Origin: Amorphophallus konjac
Lineage: Eukaryota > Streptophyta > Magnoliopsida > Alismatales > Araceae
Length of the DNA stretch: 64,000 nt
Direction of reading: 5' to 3'
NCBI GenBank assembly: GCA_022559845.1
Contig: CM040128.1
Coordinates: 176,940,413-177,004,412, forward strand
The notes beneath the pieces were generated by a model that saw only the letters and a list, made by a program, of their open reading frames with translations, was not told the origin of the DNA and searched no databases. This document shows positions 21,378-32,569 of the stretch, piece by piece. The position numbers and the translations under genes are program-made. Numbering within the stretch: the stretch's first letter is position 1; each line of letters begins with the position of its first letter.

Positions 21378-22300
21378 TGTAGCACCTCGAATAAATTTAT
21401 GTATGAATAATAGTAAATAAACTGAAAATAAGTCAAGAGGCAATGAATTATAAAAGCTTAACTTAAAACACTTTGAAGGGCCAAATGGGCCTTAAGGGCT
21501 AGGTAATGAAAGGCAAGTGTATATATATATATCCATTTTGTTTTAACCCAACCCAATAGCAAAGAAAAGCCTTTTAAGGCCTTGGTCTAACCACACTATA
21601 CCAAAAGCCCAATAGCTAGAAGTCTTTGACAAATAAAGGGCCTTAGTCAATAAACCAAATGGGCCTTTCATAAGGATATGTACATAAATATATACATGTA
21701 TAGGGCCTTTAGGTTTCCACAAAGCTTGATCACGTTCGAACCTGCATGGCCTTAGGGTTTTAAACCCCAACCAGGATAGCGACTGTGGATATAGCGATAA
21801 AGAGATTAACATAGAAATTTTAGACCTGGTAGGATTCCTACGTGGGAATTTAGGTCCCATTAGGAAGCTTAAAAACCATAATCTCTATAAATAAAGTCCT
21901 CCATCGAACGAGTTCAAGACTACTTCCTCATTCTACTTCCCTGGCATCGACGTCATCCTCGTTGTTCTTCCTCTGTTGCTATCGTCTCCCTCCTACTGCA
22001 GTACGAGAAGGAGGATAGCTGCTCTCCTCGTATTGTTGCTACCGTGAAGAAGCATTGCTTCTTATTCTTCCGTCTTTGCTGCGATTGCTGTCGAGCTACT
22101 GCTGTTGCAGTTGCTCTTATTTCTACTTCCCTCTTCTCTCATCAACACACGTGAAGAGGCTGTGTTCTTTCCCAGAAGTTGCTACTGCTGTTGCATATTT
22201 CCTTTTCTTCTCTGTCCATAGTTCCATCAAACCAAAGAGGTAGGTTTTCTCAAGTATATAGCCCAAGATTAATAGTAAAGGATCATTGCATACATATGTA
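21378..22300 (+). repeat. LTR start of another gypsy element
   Basis: It begins TGTAGCACCTCGAATAAATTTATG, a common start of plant gypsy LTRs, right inside a Pal hairpin. A TATA box, CTATAAATAA, sits at 21885-21894, followed by a CT-rich leader (21910-22210). Its right end, partner LTR and internal region are not found, so it is a fragment or solo LTR with unclear end. The frames inside are leader sequence without recognisable domains. Confidence 0.5.
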
Positions 22301-22799
22301 GTAGTATATCATGATTCCATGACTCTATTATACAGTTTTTTAGGCGTGGAGCAAGGAATAAATAAAAACACACCGTGAAGGTGGAATAAGCAAGGAAAAT
22401 AGGAAGATATGATGAAGAAGACAGCTAATGCCCAATACCAAGGAAAGATGTGATCGCCACCAAAGTAAAACAAGTCAAAAGAACCTGAATATACCTTGGA
22501 AATAGGTGGATGAAACACCCTCCCACGGGAGAGAAAACCAGAGAAAGCCTGCAGATCAACTTGGAAGTAACGGTCAGAATCCCGTGCGTCGCTTTGAAGT
22601 GACGGCCACACGATAGACCGCCGGAGGAGAATGACGCGCCTGCCCAAGACCGTCAGACCGGCGTTGTTAATCATGGTGGGACATCAATGCCCATCACGCT
22701 TGTTTTCATGCTCTTTTGTAAGTTGGGTGGGTGCATGTTCATGTTTAGGTGATATTTCTTCCATTATCCAACTATTTTTGGTGTTTTAAGGGCTCTGGT
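22301..22799. other. Unassigned stretch before element O
   Basis: A minus frame of 121 codons (22674-22309) resembles nothing I know. A few CGGTC/GACCG-like pieces occur at 22565-22660. I see no gene. It may be the 5' LTR remnant of element O or the end of the LTR to the left. Confidence 0.3.
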
Positions 22800-22801
22800 A
22801 G

Positions 22802-22861
22802 TGTGACGGTCCTGCAGTAGACCGTCACATGCAGGTAACGGTCCTTTGGTAGACCGTTACA
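22802..22861. repeat. Two 28 bp palindromic modules of O
   Basis: TGTGACGGTC-N8-GACCGTCACA at 22802-22829 is perfectly palindromic in its arms; the next unit, GTAACGGTC-N8-GACCGTTAC at 22835-22860, differs at one position in each arm, in step (GAC/GTC to AAC/GTT). Length and core equal the modules of G1. Confidence 0.88.
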
Positions 22862-22893
22862 CGGCTTCTGACAGTCTTGCGTGCATGCTCACA

Positions 22894-23470
22894 GGGCCGT
22901 GTTCATCGAGGCATAACTTTTGATCCCGGAGTCCGATTGAGCTGATTCTTGTTGCGTTGGATAGCCCTTTGTATTGTCTTTCCATCCATATATCATTTGC
23001 ATCATTTGGTTAACATTTGCATATTTTAATCTTGTCTAACTTTTTGAGTTTTGTGCATAAGTTCTGCAGGCAGGCTCAGGGATAGGTTCACAGGTACATC
23101 TTTAATGAGTGATTTGACTGCCTTCCCGATGTCTGATTACACTAATTTTTGATCCATTGGATAGTCCTTTGTATTGTCTTTCCATCCATAGCTTATTTGC
23201 ATCATTTGGGTCTCATTTGCTTAGTTAAAAATTGTCATCATTTTAGCATTTTGTCCATAAAATCTGCATGTGGTCTGCGCATAGGTTCACGGGGGCATCT
23301 TTGCTTAGTAATTTGATTGACCTCCCGGGGTCAGATTGATCTGTTCTTGGGGCCGTTGTGCAGATCTTTGTATTATCTTTCCATCCATATACTATTTGTT
23401 TTAGTTGGATCATGTTTGCATAGTTTAATCTAGTCTTGATTTTCTAGTTTTAAGCTAGAATTTGCATGCA
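22894..23470 (+). repeat. Three tandem repeats of about 200 bp
   Basis: The landmark TTTGTATTGTCTTTCCATCC recurs at 22968, 23168 and (one change) 23367, so the unit is 199-200 bp. Each unit also has a GATC-CC-GG-TC block and a TTCTGCA-GGTTCACAGG-like block. It lies in the leader before O's gag. The units have diverged by point changes, so the array is not recent. Confidence 0.85.
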
Positions 23471-24091
23471 CTCCGGTGCACATAGGGCCATACGTTGCAT
23501 ATCATAGTTGCATTTCCTACCTTGGTGCGTGGACCTCTCGTCTCCATATTCCTTGGAGCCGACCAGGAAAGCACATCAAGGACCTCCATAAGTCTCCGTG
23601 AGCCGTGGATTCCCACACGGACACCGGGCCGGTTGTACCTTTCCACCCCTTAGGCTTGCATTTGCATAACTGTGAGGGAGTTAACCTTAGTCAACCCAAA
23701 GTTTGGATCTTATTCCCATAGGATTCCTATCTTGAGGGAATTATTATTAATTCAAATCATTAAAAGGTCCATTGAAATCTCTAAAATATTTCCCATCATA
23801 TCAACTTGTTTGACTTGGGTGAAAACTCTTACATTGCATTGATTGTGTTATTTGGGCTTGTCCAAGCCCATTAGTGGTATTTTGTGTTGCACCCACGTCT
23901 TTCATCATTATTAGGCCCACTTAGGTTACACCATTTTGTGTGTCCATTGTCTAGTCCATTGTCCCGTCATCCGTTGTCCATTCGTCTTTGCATTAGTGGG
24001 TCAGTCCCCTCTTGTCCTTGGGCCCATTAAGCCAGTGCTTCCCCACTTGTATTCTCCTTGACATCCTTGTATTAAGTCTCCATTTGCCCTC

Positions 24092-25753
24092 ATGGAGCAT
24101 CATTCTAACCCCTTGTATCATTCTTTTTCCCAATCTGCTTCCTATTCCCGCGTGGAATCCTCTTCCCGCGTGGGTCCATCTTCTCGTGGTCCCTTTGACC
24201 CATCTGAGGAACAGGCTAATCTCATGGCCCGTATTTCAAGCCTTGTTTGCCAAGTGGACCCGGCCCACGCCCAACGTCTTATTGCATCTCATCTTCATGG
24301 GCCTTCTTCTCATAATGGGTCATCTCCTATTCATGGGCCTCCTCCTTCTCCTTCATATGTTGCTGGCCCAATTGCTAATGGGCATTATTCTCTTAATGGG
24401 CCTCATCCTTCTGCCCATGTTGCTGCCAGCCCATTCAACCCATATGCTCATGCCTCTTCCAGGCCCACATATCCTTCCATTCCCGGAATGGGCCCGTCTT
24501 CTTCTCAGCCCGGATCCTCTTATTCGGCCCAATACCATGCTCCTGGTCCTAATTCACACCCTCTTGCTCAAGTTGGCCCATATTCTTCTCGATCTCTCCC
24601 TACCCAGGAGATGATTGCTCAAACCCAACGCCAGCTTGATGAGCTTCAACGCCGGATCAATCCCAAATCCTCCTTGAGTATCCCATTCGCATTTCAAGGT
24701 CTTCGGCTTCCGCCATCTTCACAAATTCCCGCATATCGCCGTTATAGTGGAGTTGGTGACCCATATGTGCACTTGAAGGAGTTCATTTATGAGTCGGCCC
24801 AATTTCGATATGACCAACACTTGATGGCTTATCTGTTTGGTCTGTCATTGGAAGGCCCGGCTCGGGATTGGTTCTTCTCTCTTCCGCAAGAGCAAGTTGT
24901 GAGTTTTCATGCCGTTCAAGAAAAGTTTATTCAGCAGTATCAAGACCAGGTTGGGCCCAAGTATTCTATCGCGGATCTAGCCCAAGAGATGATGAAGCCC
25001 GAAGAGGATTTCTGCACCTTTGCCGACCGCTGGCGTCACCTTGCCGCGCAAGTCGCGGGACACATTCCGGAGGGAGAACAAATCAAGATGCTGATATCAA
25101 ATGCAACACCCGAGTATCGGTTCATCTTAGCCCTCAACGACATCACCTCCTGGCATCAACTTTACAGCCGAGCCCGCTTCATTCGCCAACAAATCCAAGA
25201 TTCCCTTGACCTTGAGTCTCCACCATCCACCTCCACATATCAACCTTCACCCTCCACATGTCAACCCTACGCTCCCATGAGTCAGCCGGCCATGAGTCAG
25301 CCTTCCGCCACATATCCCTCCACGAGCCAACCTCCCGCCTCTACATACCCATACGCCTCCGTATATCAACCTTCCATGAGTCAGCCTCCCGCATCCACAT
25401 ACCCGTCTCCATCTCCACTTCCGGTCAAGGGAACACCACATCCTGAGCAAGTAGATGCCGTCTACATACCCCCTCATCCTGTTCCACACATGCCATCACC
25501 GAAGCCCTCCACCACTAGCCACGCACTCCTGCCTACGCAACCTCCACTTCCGTCTCCACAACCTTCTCCACCATTACATATCCCTCGGCATCCACCTTGC
25601 CCGAAGCAGGCTCCTCATCTTCCTTTGCCGGAGTGTTTCACCGATATATTTCGGGCTTTGATGGCCACTCACGCGTTGCCGTTCTCTCCGGTTGTGCCTT
25701 ACCGACCCGCGGTCGGGGATATGCTTCAGTTCTGTGATTTCCACTGTCAGTAG
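24092..25753 (+). CDS. O gag, Tat/Ogre-like capsid, 553 codons
   Basis: The frame opens at an ATG (MEHHSNPLYHSFSQ). Residues 1-175 are a Ser/Pro/His-rich head. About 178-200 is a short helical block, MIAQTQRQLDELQRRINPK. About 215-375 is the capsid-like retrotransposon gag domain with YSGVGDPYVHLKEF, AYLFGLSLEGPARDWF and EKFIQQYQD. Then follows a Pro/Ser/Gln tail with repeated SQP/STYPS units. It should form the particle around element RNA. It ends at UAG (25751-25753) within CDFHCQ-stop-GHSVEDYPEF, in what looks like a knuckle-type motif, and the same frame continues after it. Protein-level match to plant gypsy gag is strong; the exact clade is less sure. Confidence 0.75.
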   Translation: MEHHSNPLYHSFSQSASYSRVESSSRVGPSSRGPFDPSEEQANLMARISSLVCQVDPAHAQRLIASHLHGPSSHNGSSPIHGPPPSPSYVAGPIANGHYSLNGPHPSAHVAASPFNPYAHASSRPTYPSIPGMGPSSSQPGSSYSAQYHAPGPNSHPLAQVGPYSSRSLPTQEMIAQTQRQLDELQRRINPKSSLSIPFAFQGLRLPPSSQIPAYRRYSGVGDPYVHLKEFIYESAQFRYDQHLMAYLFGLSLEGPARDWFFSLPQEQVVSFHAVQEKFIQQYQDQVGPKYSIADLAQEMMKPEEDFCTFADRWRHLAAQVAGHIPEGEQIKMLISNATPEYRFILALNDITSWHQLYSRARFIRQQIQDSLDLESPPSTSTYQPSPSTCQPYAPMSQPAMSQPSATYPSTSQPPASTYPYASVYQPSMSQPPASTYPSPSPLPVKGTPHPEQVDAVYIPPHPVPHMPSPKPSTTSHALLPTQPPLPSPQPSPPLHIPRHPPCPKQAPHLPLPECFTDIFRALMATHALPFSPVVPYRPAVGDMLQFCDFHCQ

Positions 25754-26818
25754 GGGCATTCGGTTGAGGATTACCCCGAGTTCCGGGATTATGTTTATGA
25801 CCTGGAAGCTAGGAAAAGGATTGATTGGGCCACTATACATAAAGTCATTTTACATCTCCGCAACCAACAACAGCAGCAAGAAGTGCCACCCGGGCAGTCG
25901 TCTCTGTTACTTCAAGGTCAGGGGCACCCCTATTATTCCTCGTCTAGTGCTGCACTCGCTCCATCACCTACTCCATTACCTCCACCATCTCTTACCCCGG
26001 CTCCATCGCCGCCACAAACCCAAGCCTCTGCTCAGGCTAGTGCCTCCCCTTCTTCCCCTGCCGCCACTACCACTACTTCTATCCCTAACACCGCTCGACG
26101 CATTGTGTCGACACGTCGACGGTGGACACCACAACATCCCTCTTCACCCTCTCTACCTCCATATCCACTACCCCCATCGCCTTCATCACTATCCTCACCA
26201 TCTCCATTGCCATCACCATCATCTCCATCTCCACTACCAATGCCTCCATCACCACCTCCATCTCCACCCTCGCCTCCATCTCCGCCATCACCTTTGCCCG
26301 AGCCTGAGCAAGCCAAACCTTCTCCTTTATCTCTACCCTCAGCCACGCCTTCGCCATCGCCTTTATCGCCACCCGAGCCTATCATCGCCACATCGCTTGC
26401 GCCTTCAATTTCCATCACCACTCCCGTTGGAGCCTCCATGCCTTCCAAACCTTCACATGTTCCACCGAAACATATTCCCTTTACTTCTCCAACCACTACC
26501 ACCCCACGGAGCGGGTGTGCGCTTCCTTTGGTGCCCCTCGGGTCTAATCCCCAGGGAGACAATAAGTCAAGTCAGGATGATTCAGTGCTGGCCGTGCATT
26601 TCAAGATTCAAGATTTTATCTGTCGGATGCCGGTTCGTGTCCTTGTCCCTGGTTTTTTTGGGGATGATCCGCCTCTACTTTCAAAGATGAGAGTTGCTAA
26701 GAAGAGTTCCCTTGAGTTGATGCCAGTTTCTTCACAAGCGAGGCCGGTGGCAATCTCCTTGCTCACCGGAGAGTTCACCGTTGATGCTATTATTTCTCCT
26801 CGCTCTATTGCTGTTTAG
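25754..26818 (+). pseudogene. O, in-frame continuation after first UAG
   Basis: Same frame as the gag upstream, with no stop for 354 codons. It starts GHSVEDYPEFRDYVYDLEARKRIDW, a natural continuation of the gag end, has a glutamine run, then about 150 residues of Pro/Ser/Leu-rich low complexity (25950-26440). The end, from VLAVHFKIQDFICRMPVRVLVPGFF to DAIISPRSIAV, is less biased and looks like a folded domain I do not recognise. It stops at UAG (26816-26818) directly before an ATG. Reading as one protein needs readthrough or repair of the first UAG. Confidence 0.55.
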
Positions 26819-27823
26819 ATGACAGGCCAAGAAGGGTTCTCTACCCGCGTTGTGCTAACACATATGGCCACCAAGCAGATTATGGGTTCTATGTTCAAGG
26901 GGCAATTGGCCGTATCTTCTACACTTTCCAAGGATATTCTGCACCTGTTATGTAATCTTCCTCGGTTTATTAGCAAACCGGCCATGTCAACGCCGTGTAT
27001 TACTCTCCCTCAGCTTCACCTGTCTCCTCTATCAAGGGAGTTGTGCTTCAAGACTGAGTTCCGAGTGGAGTTACCGAATCTCATGCTTCTAGTGCCGAGA
27101 GACAAAACCCTGTGGGTTTGTGATATTCATCACTCTGAAGGGTTACTCGCTCAAGAGTGTTCGCATATTGCTAGCACCAGGTGTCTAGGAGCAACCGCAC
27201 CGATGAAGTTGCATGTTCACAGTCGGGCCAGGTCATCTGCTAGGTGGGCCCGTTATTTGAGAAGGTATTACATATTAAGAAGCCCGAAGGTCCAAGCCCG
27301 CACCAGGTGGGTCCATTTTCAAGAAATTTCTGCCAAGAAGAGGCGGCGATGTAAACTCAATGGCTATCGGTTGTGCATTCAGGGGTCCACCTCTTCCTCC
27401 TTTTCTTTTCATTCATCCTTCCTTCTACTCAGTTCCCACCCTTGGGTGGTGTATCTTCCTCCATCTGATCCTATCTCCATCATTTTTTCCCCGGATCCTC
27501 CAGATTTTCCCTCCTCTCACGATTCTAGGCCCTTGCCTATGTCATCATTCCATCCTAATCTCGGGACATCACCTGATTATTCTTCCCCGAGACTTCCAGG
27601 TGTTGCCTCTGATTCTTCCCCTCCGGTATCTCCGGGTTCTTCTTATTCCCCGACCTTGGCGGGTGTCTCCCATTCTCCTTCTCTGGCACTGTCGGATGAT
27701 TCTCGTCCCTCTTCTCCGACCACGTCGGATGATTCTTCTTATCATCTTTCTACTCTTTCCTCTTCACCCTTTCGGGGTCATTGCCATTTTTCTTGCTGTT
27801 TTCGAGGCTTTAGTCCGCCTTGA
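26819..27823 (+). pseudogene. O, third in-frame segment, unknown domain
   Basis: Again the same frame as gag: 334 codons starting ATG right after the second UAG. The first 200 residues, with MATKQIMGSMFKGQLAV, LCFKTEFRVELPNLMLLVPRD and an Arg-rich block (RARSSARWARYLRRYY), do not match a protease, RT, RNase H or integrase motif I can see. The last 130 are Ser/Pro-rich with SPxLAGVSHSPSLALSDDS-like repeats. It ends at TGA 27821-27823. It could be the tail of a long non-autonomous element protein or a captured host sequence. Confidence 0.45.
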
Positions 27824-30783
27824 TCTTGGCTAATCTGGTTTCTTCTGTAATTGGTTCCTTGTTATCAAGGTCTCTGTGCCTTAACGAGGGAGTTCTAGCC
27901 CTCGTCTCTCTTCCTTTTTATCCTTATTCGTCTAGTTTAATGTCTGCCGCTTCTCCATGTAGAGGAATCTTTAATCCTTTGCTATCCTCTCTCTTTCGTC
28001 CTATCAAGCAAGGAATATGAAGCTCGTGTTGTGCGAAGCTTGATGATCACGATTGCTTTAGGATGCTAGTTTTGTTCCGTGGATTTGTAAGGTATCTTTA
28101 TTTTGTGCAAAGAACATGCTATTATTATCACTTATTTACTCCTGCACATTGTTAAGATTAACGTTGGTTCCTTACATGGTTAAGTGGCTTTTAGAAATTT
28201 GCTTAGTTCATTTAAAATGAGTTCGCTTCTGCAGCATCCTTAGGCTGGTGATAGCTCCGCGCTAGGAGTCCAGTTCATTCCCCGATCGTTGAGGGTGACC
28301 TTTGAGCATGGGTTTTTCACACACTACACGGCAAGCCATAGCCAATCTCTCTAGTGCAATACCGTTGCTGCTTTGGCCATACTTTGGGTATGCACGAAGG
28401 CATTTTCTCTTCTCTACTCGGCCAAGTGTAGGGGCAAGAGATGGATGAATGAGATGACCGACCTAGGTACTCCCTAATACGAGAGAGGTCTCAAATAGGG
28501 GCAGTCTTGACCGTCGAAAGTGAGCTTTTATGCAATATTTAGCCAATAAGGGCTGTCAAAATCATATATGGATGAATCAATGATGAATCAATGCAACATT
28601 ATGAAAATCCAAGGCATGGCAAGAGTGGCGAAGCCCCGCGGGACGTCATGAGCCTGGTCGCATGCGTGCCTGATAAATATGGGTCTCAAAATCAAAGACA
28701 CAAAGCCCCAGCGCAACAGACTATCTCTTTGAGGGGTGGTGCCCTGGAAGGAATTGAAATCCTGATGTCTCCCATCCTGCATAAAGCTTATCTCCAATTT
28801 TCTTCTATCTCCCTCTTAGGCTGGGTTGTATCCCGGGTATGGCCTTAGTAGGGGCACCGCTCTTTAGAGGTGGTTGGTTACGGTAAGCCACTCTCACATG
28901 CACGCCCTGCTTAAGGGAAGCCTTTAATGAGAGGGGAGGAGCGACGATCCCTGGCTAGTAATTCGAGCCTGTCTTTGGGTGCTGCGGATTGATATTGTCA
29001 AAATCCAAAAAAATGAAATATGTCAAAATTCCAAAAAAAATCAAATATGTCAAAATTCAAAAAAGAAATCAAATATGTCAAAAAATCCCAAAAATTTGAA
29101 TATGGCAAAAAAATCAGAAATACAAAACTCTAAAATACTTCTCTTCTGTTCCTGTTATTTTTATCTTGAGGATAGGTACGTAATCTTTTTGCTAAGTGTG
29201 CAGGCTGCAGGTTGCAGGTTCAAGCTTTCCTTGCTCTATCATTTCCCTCTGCCTCTACGCATATTCTTTGATATATTCTCATCTCTTTAATATCTATTCT
29301 GAAGCTTATGGCCTTCTCAGCTTTCGCTTATCTGCTTATGAGTTTCCATGAGAGGCATTGTCTCACGATTTTGAACCTGGCGGTTCCGCTTCATCTTATC
29401 TTGGGCTTTGATTGAAGAATGTGTTTGTTGTCTTTATCATGTCTATGGTCCTCCATATCTTTTGTCCCGTTGTGTCCTTGTTATATGTGTCTATGTCCTC
29501 TCGTGATTGGTCGTATCTTTTGTCCTGCCGTGTCATTTATCACGCGTGTCCCCATCCTGCCATATCATTCATCACACGTGTTGTCCTCTGTGGTATTGTC
29601 ATCCCACGTGTCTTTGGCCCACCATGTCCTTATCTCACCATGTGTGCTGTCCCACCGTGTGCATATTGTCTTGTCCCACCGTGCCTTTAGTCGCATGCAT
29701 GCTTGCCATTTGTTTGTTTGTTATATTTTATCCATCTTTGTTATGTTATGTTGTGCCATGTTTCGTTCATATTTCCCTTATTGTGTTCATGTCATGCTTG
29801 TTCATATTCGTTCATGCTCACATCATGTCATGTCATATTGTTGTTGTTGTCTTATTTGAAAATCCATAAAAAGTAGAAATATGAAAAATTCAAAAAAAAA
29901 TGCCGTTTCGCTTGGCAGGTAAGTCAGGTATGGCTTTCTATCCCTGCTCATTGTTGCATTACTATATGGTATCTACATTATTATAACCTCTCAAGGACCG
30001 GCTGGTTGCCAGTGTGTTCTGGGATCTGATGTTCCCCTTTAACAAAAATGATGATGATCTAGGAGCATACGGTTAATCGTTGGATAGGCCGCTCGGTTGA
30101 GTCGGGTGGGGGACGATAGACTCTGTCTCGCACGCCGTGGTTGCAAGAAGACTCTTGACCCCGTCCTGGCTCAGTCTAGCAATATTATCCTTGAGTACTT
30201 TCTATTTTATCTTTCATTGCATTCATTTTAATGATTTCTTTATTTTAGCCCAGCATGCATCATGTCATTTTGAGCATTCATGCCTCGTGATCCGTTCAAG
30301 GTTTCTCCTCAGCAATGGTTGATTGCACCTCAGTTCTCTTGGATAAGAGATCCTTCATTCCACTCTGAATTCAAACGATTTCTCTGATCTTGCCGCTTGG
30401 TCTATTGGGCCAGTGTGATTCCTGTCTGGATTTTATCTAAGTCTTATTCTCCTTTCCAGCTCTTACGCTGTGTTCTTTTCGACCCACTCATTGTCCGTGG
30501 ATTGTGTCCCCAATGAGGCTGGTAGTGTTTCCTTTCCCTTAGTTAGTTCTCCAGACATGTCTCATCCTTGTCAATCATTCCTTGTGGTTAGCTCGGCATT
30601 TTCGGGAAAATTCCTATCGCTTGTTGGTTGTGACGGGTGTCTTTTTGCCTTGATGCCCGCTTATCAGTTCTCTCCGCTTCATCTCCGCTTCATCTCCATT
30701 TCACGTCGCTGTCGCTTTTGCTCCATCTCCTTTCCATTTCACCTCCGCGTCGCTTTCGCTCGTTCCCTTGCAAAGCGGACATC
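27824..30783 (+). mobile_element. Non-coding 3' internal region of O
   Basis: Three kilobases without a supportable gene. An A-rich tandem repeat (28990-29115; unit near TCAAATATGTCAAAATTCCA, about five copies) and a TGTCC/CCACGTGT-rich stretch (29440-29700) are seen. Pol would be expected here in an autonomous element; no RT or integrase motif is visible in any frame. The frames in the region are short and low-complexity. Confidence 0.6.
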
Positions 30784-30794
30784 AAGGAGGGGCA
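30784..30794 (+). other. Polypurine tract of O
   Basis: AAGGAGGGGCA, two bases before the LTR start TGTTGACACCC at 30797; the place where plus-strand DNA synthesis would start. Confidence 0.65.
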
Positions 30795-31090
30795 TCTGTT
30801 GACACCCGTTTTAGCCCACAAGTTGTGTCATTTCTCTTATCCATCATTTTTGATGTCCCGAATTAGCCATTATTTTGGAACTTTCTCGGATGGATTTCAA
30901 GCCCATTTTTACCATTTCATATCCTTTGAGTCTTAGAGATCATGATTTCTTATAGCCCCGGAGCTTATCTTGTCAAATTCCGGCTTCCAAGTCGACTTTC
31001 GGCCCATTTAGGCCAGCTCCCCTCAAGTAATCGGCTCTCTCTCACTGCGCAGTCTTAAAAGTGGTTCTTTTTCACCCTCTTCTTTTCCTT

Positions 31091-32030
31091 TTTTCAAAAA
31101 GTTGTCTTCATCAAAGTTGTTACTCTTTCAAAGATCTATAATTTCTTCTTCTACGCCGGTGGCTAGTTCTGCACCGTTTGTGAGCTATTCACATTTTTCC
31201 GGCGTGCTGTGCTATTCACCAACATCCCAGAATTTTCCTCTCTCTTCTAGCCCAATTTTCTCCATCTTCCAATCAATTTCTCAAATTTCTTTCTTCATGA
31301 AAGTTGTTCCTCTCTCAGTTATCTACAATTTCTCTGTTTACGACTTTTTCTAATTCTCCACTGTTTGAGAGATATGCTTCAATTTCCAAAGTCACGCGCA
31401 GTCTGCCCGAAATCTGCCTTCATCAATGTGAAGGTCTACAGTAGATGCGTTACTTCAATGTGACGGCCCTACATAGATGCGTTACTTCACATGTGACGGT
31501 CCTACAGTAGACCGTTACATCCAAACTTGCCCGAAATCGTCCCGTTCGACCTCCAGAGTGTGACGGACCTACCCTAGTCCGTTACATCATGTGGCGGTCC
31601 TACGATAGAACGTTACATGCACCAGAGAGTCCAATTCGTGCTGGACTCTGCTCCGTTTTTGTGCGCCGTGGCCCTCTTGAAGAGTCCATAACTTCTTAAA
31701 TTCTTATCCAAATTGATCCCCGTTTTTTCCTACTTCTAGCCCTTGGTATTATCTTGAATTTGGTTCATAGGAATCAAATTTTCATTGGCAATATCTCTTG
31801 GGATCTGGGTCACAAGATCAGGATTTAAGTATCCTAGTTCAACTAAAACTCTGCAGATTAAGCTCCGGGGCTACCTTCCAAGAGCCATATCTTCTAGAAT
31901 CCTCCTCCGAATTGATCCCCGTTTGTTCCTATCTCTTGTCCTTAGTATTATCTCGAGTTTGATCTAGAGAAGTTGATTTATCTTGAACTCTATCTCTGGG
32001 AATCGTGATAAGAAGATGAGGATTTCTTAC
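31091..32030 (+). repeat. Tandem repeats of 183-199 bp inside O LTR
   Basis: Set 1: AAAGTTGTTACTCTTTCAAAG near 31116 and AAAGTTGTTCCTCTCTCAG near 31300, 183 bp apart. Set 2: ATTGATCCCCGTTT at 31712 and 31911, 199 bp apart. The second period equals the 199-200 bp unit in O's leader (22894-23470). Confidence 0.7.
31427..31617. repeat. Five 28 bp palindromic modules in O LTR
   Basis: Units at 31427-31454, 31459-31486, 31492-31519, 31559-31586 and 31590-31617. Consensus TGTGACGGTCCTACNNTAGACCGTTACA. The unit at 31559 has GGAC/GTCC where 31492 has GGTC/GACC, a paired change. The first two have decayed right arms. Confidence 0.88.
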
Positions 32031-32569
32031 AAAACTCTATAAAAGCTGCCCAGTTCGCAGTCGCGACGGGGGGCTATTTTTCGGACGTGGGGCGAAGCCA
32101 TGCTGCACCACCGACTCAATCCTTCGACCCCATCTTGAGGAGGGAAGTATTAACTTTCAATTTCATCCTTCTGGGCTTGATTTCATGATCTCCACTCTTA
32201 GTTCTCTTCCTCAAAATCACAAATCATCACAGTTTCCTACACTTTCTGCTACACATGCGTTTTTCTCCATTTTGCATCATTGATTTCTCTATACTCTCTC
32301 AATCAAATCTCGTGATTTCAAATCTCATGCATGCACAACACACCCACCTATTATTTCCACCCTTCCACAGGGGTTAAAAACACTCCCCTGGTGAGTTTGC
32401 CCTCAATTTCTACCCCTATTTTATCACTACGGGATTGATACTACACATGCATGCTCTAATGGATTTTTGCCTTTGTGTTTCATCTTTGTTTTGCAGGAGA
32501 GCATGAATACAATGTGAGGCCCTCTTCCTCTAGCCGGCTCGAAGGAGAGGAGGTCGATCGGTGGGTAAT

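Larger units (their letters stand above)
30797..32569 (+). repeat. 3' LTR of O (right end uncertain)
   Basis: It starts TGTTGACACCCGTTTTAGCCC, a start common among plant Tat/Ogre-type LTRs. It contains five 28 bp modules (31427-31617), two sets of repeats of about 190 bp, and a TATA box CTATAAAAG near 32037-32045 on the plus strand. The right end is not defined: at 32570 sequence of element Y's LTR begins, so Y's truncation or O's end is at or before that point. No matching 5' LTR was found near 22.7 kb except the two modules there. Confidence 0.65.

Noticed and set aside
26032..26562. 176 codon Gly/Asp-rich frame on the minus strand
   Set aside because: It is the complement of the Pro/Ser low-complexity part of O's gag frame.
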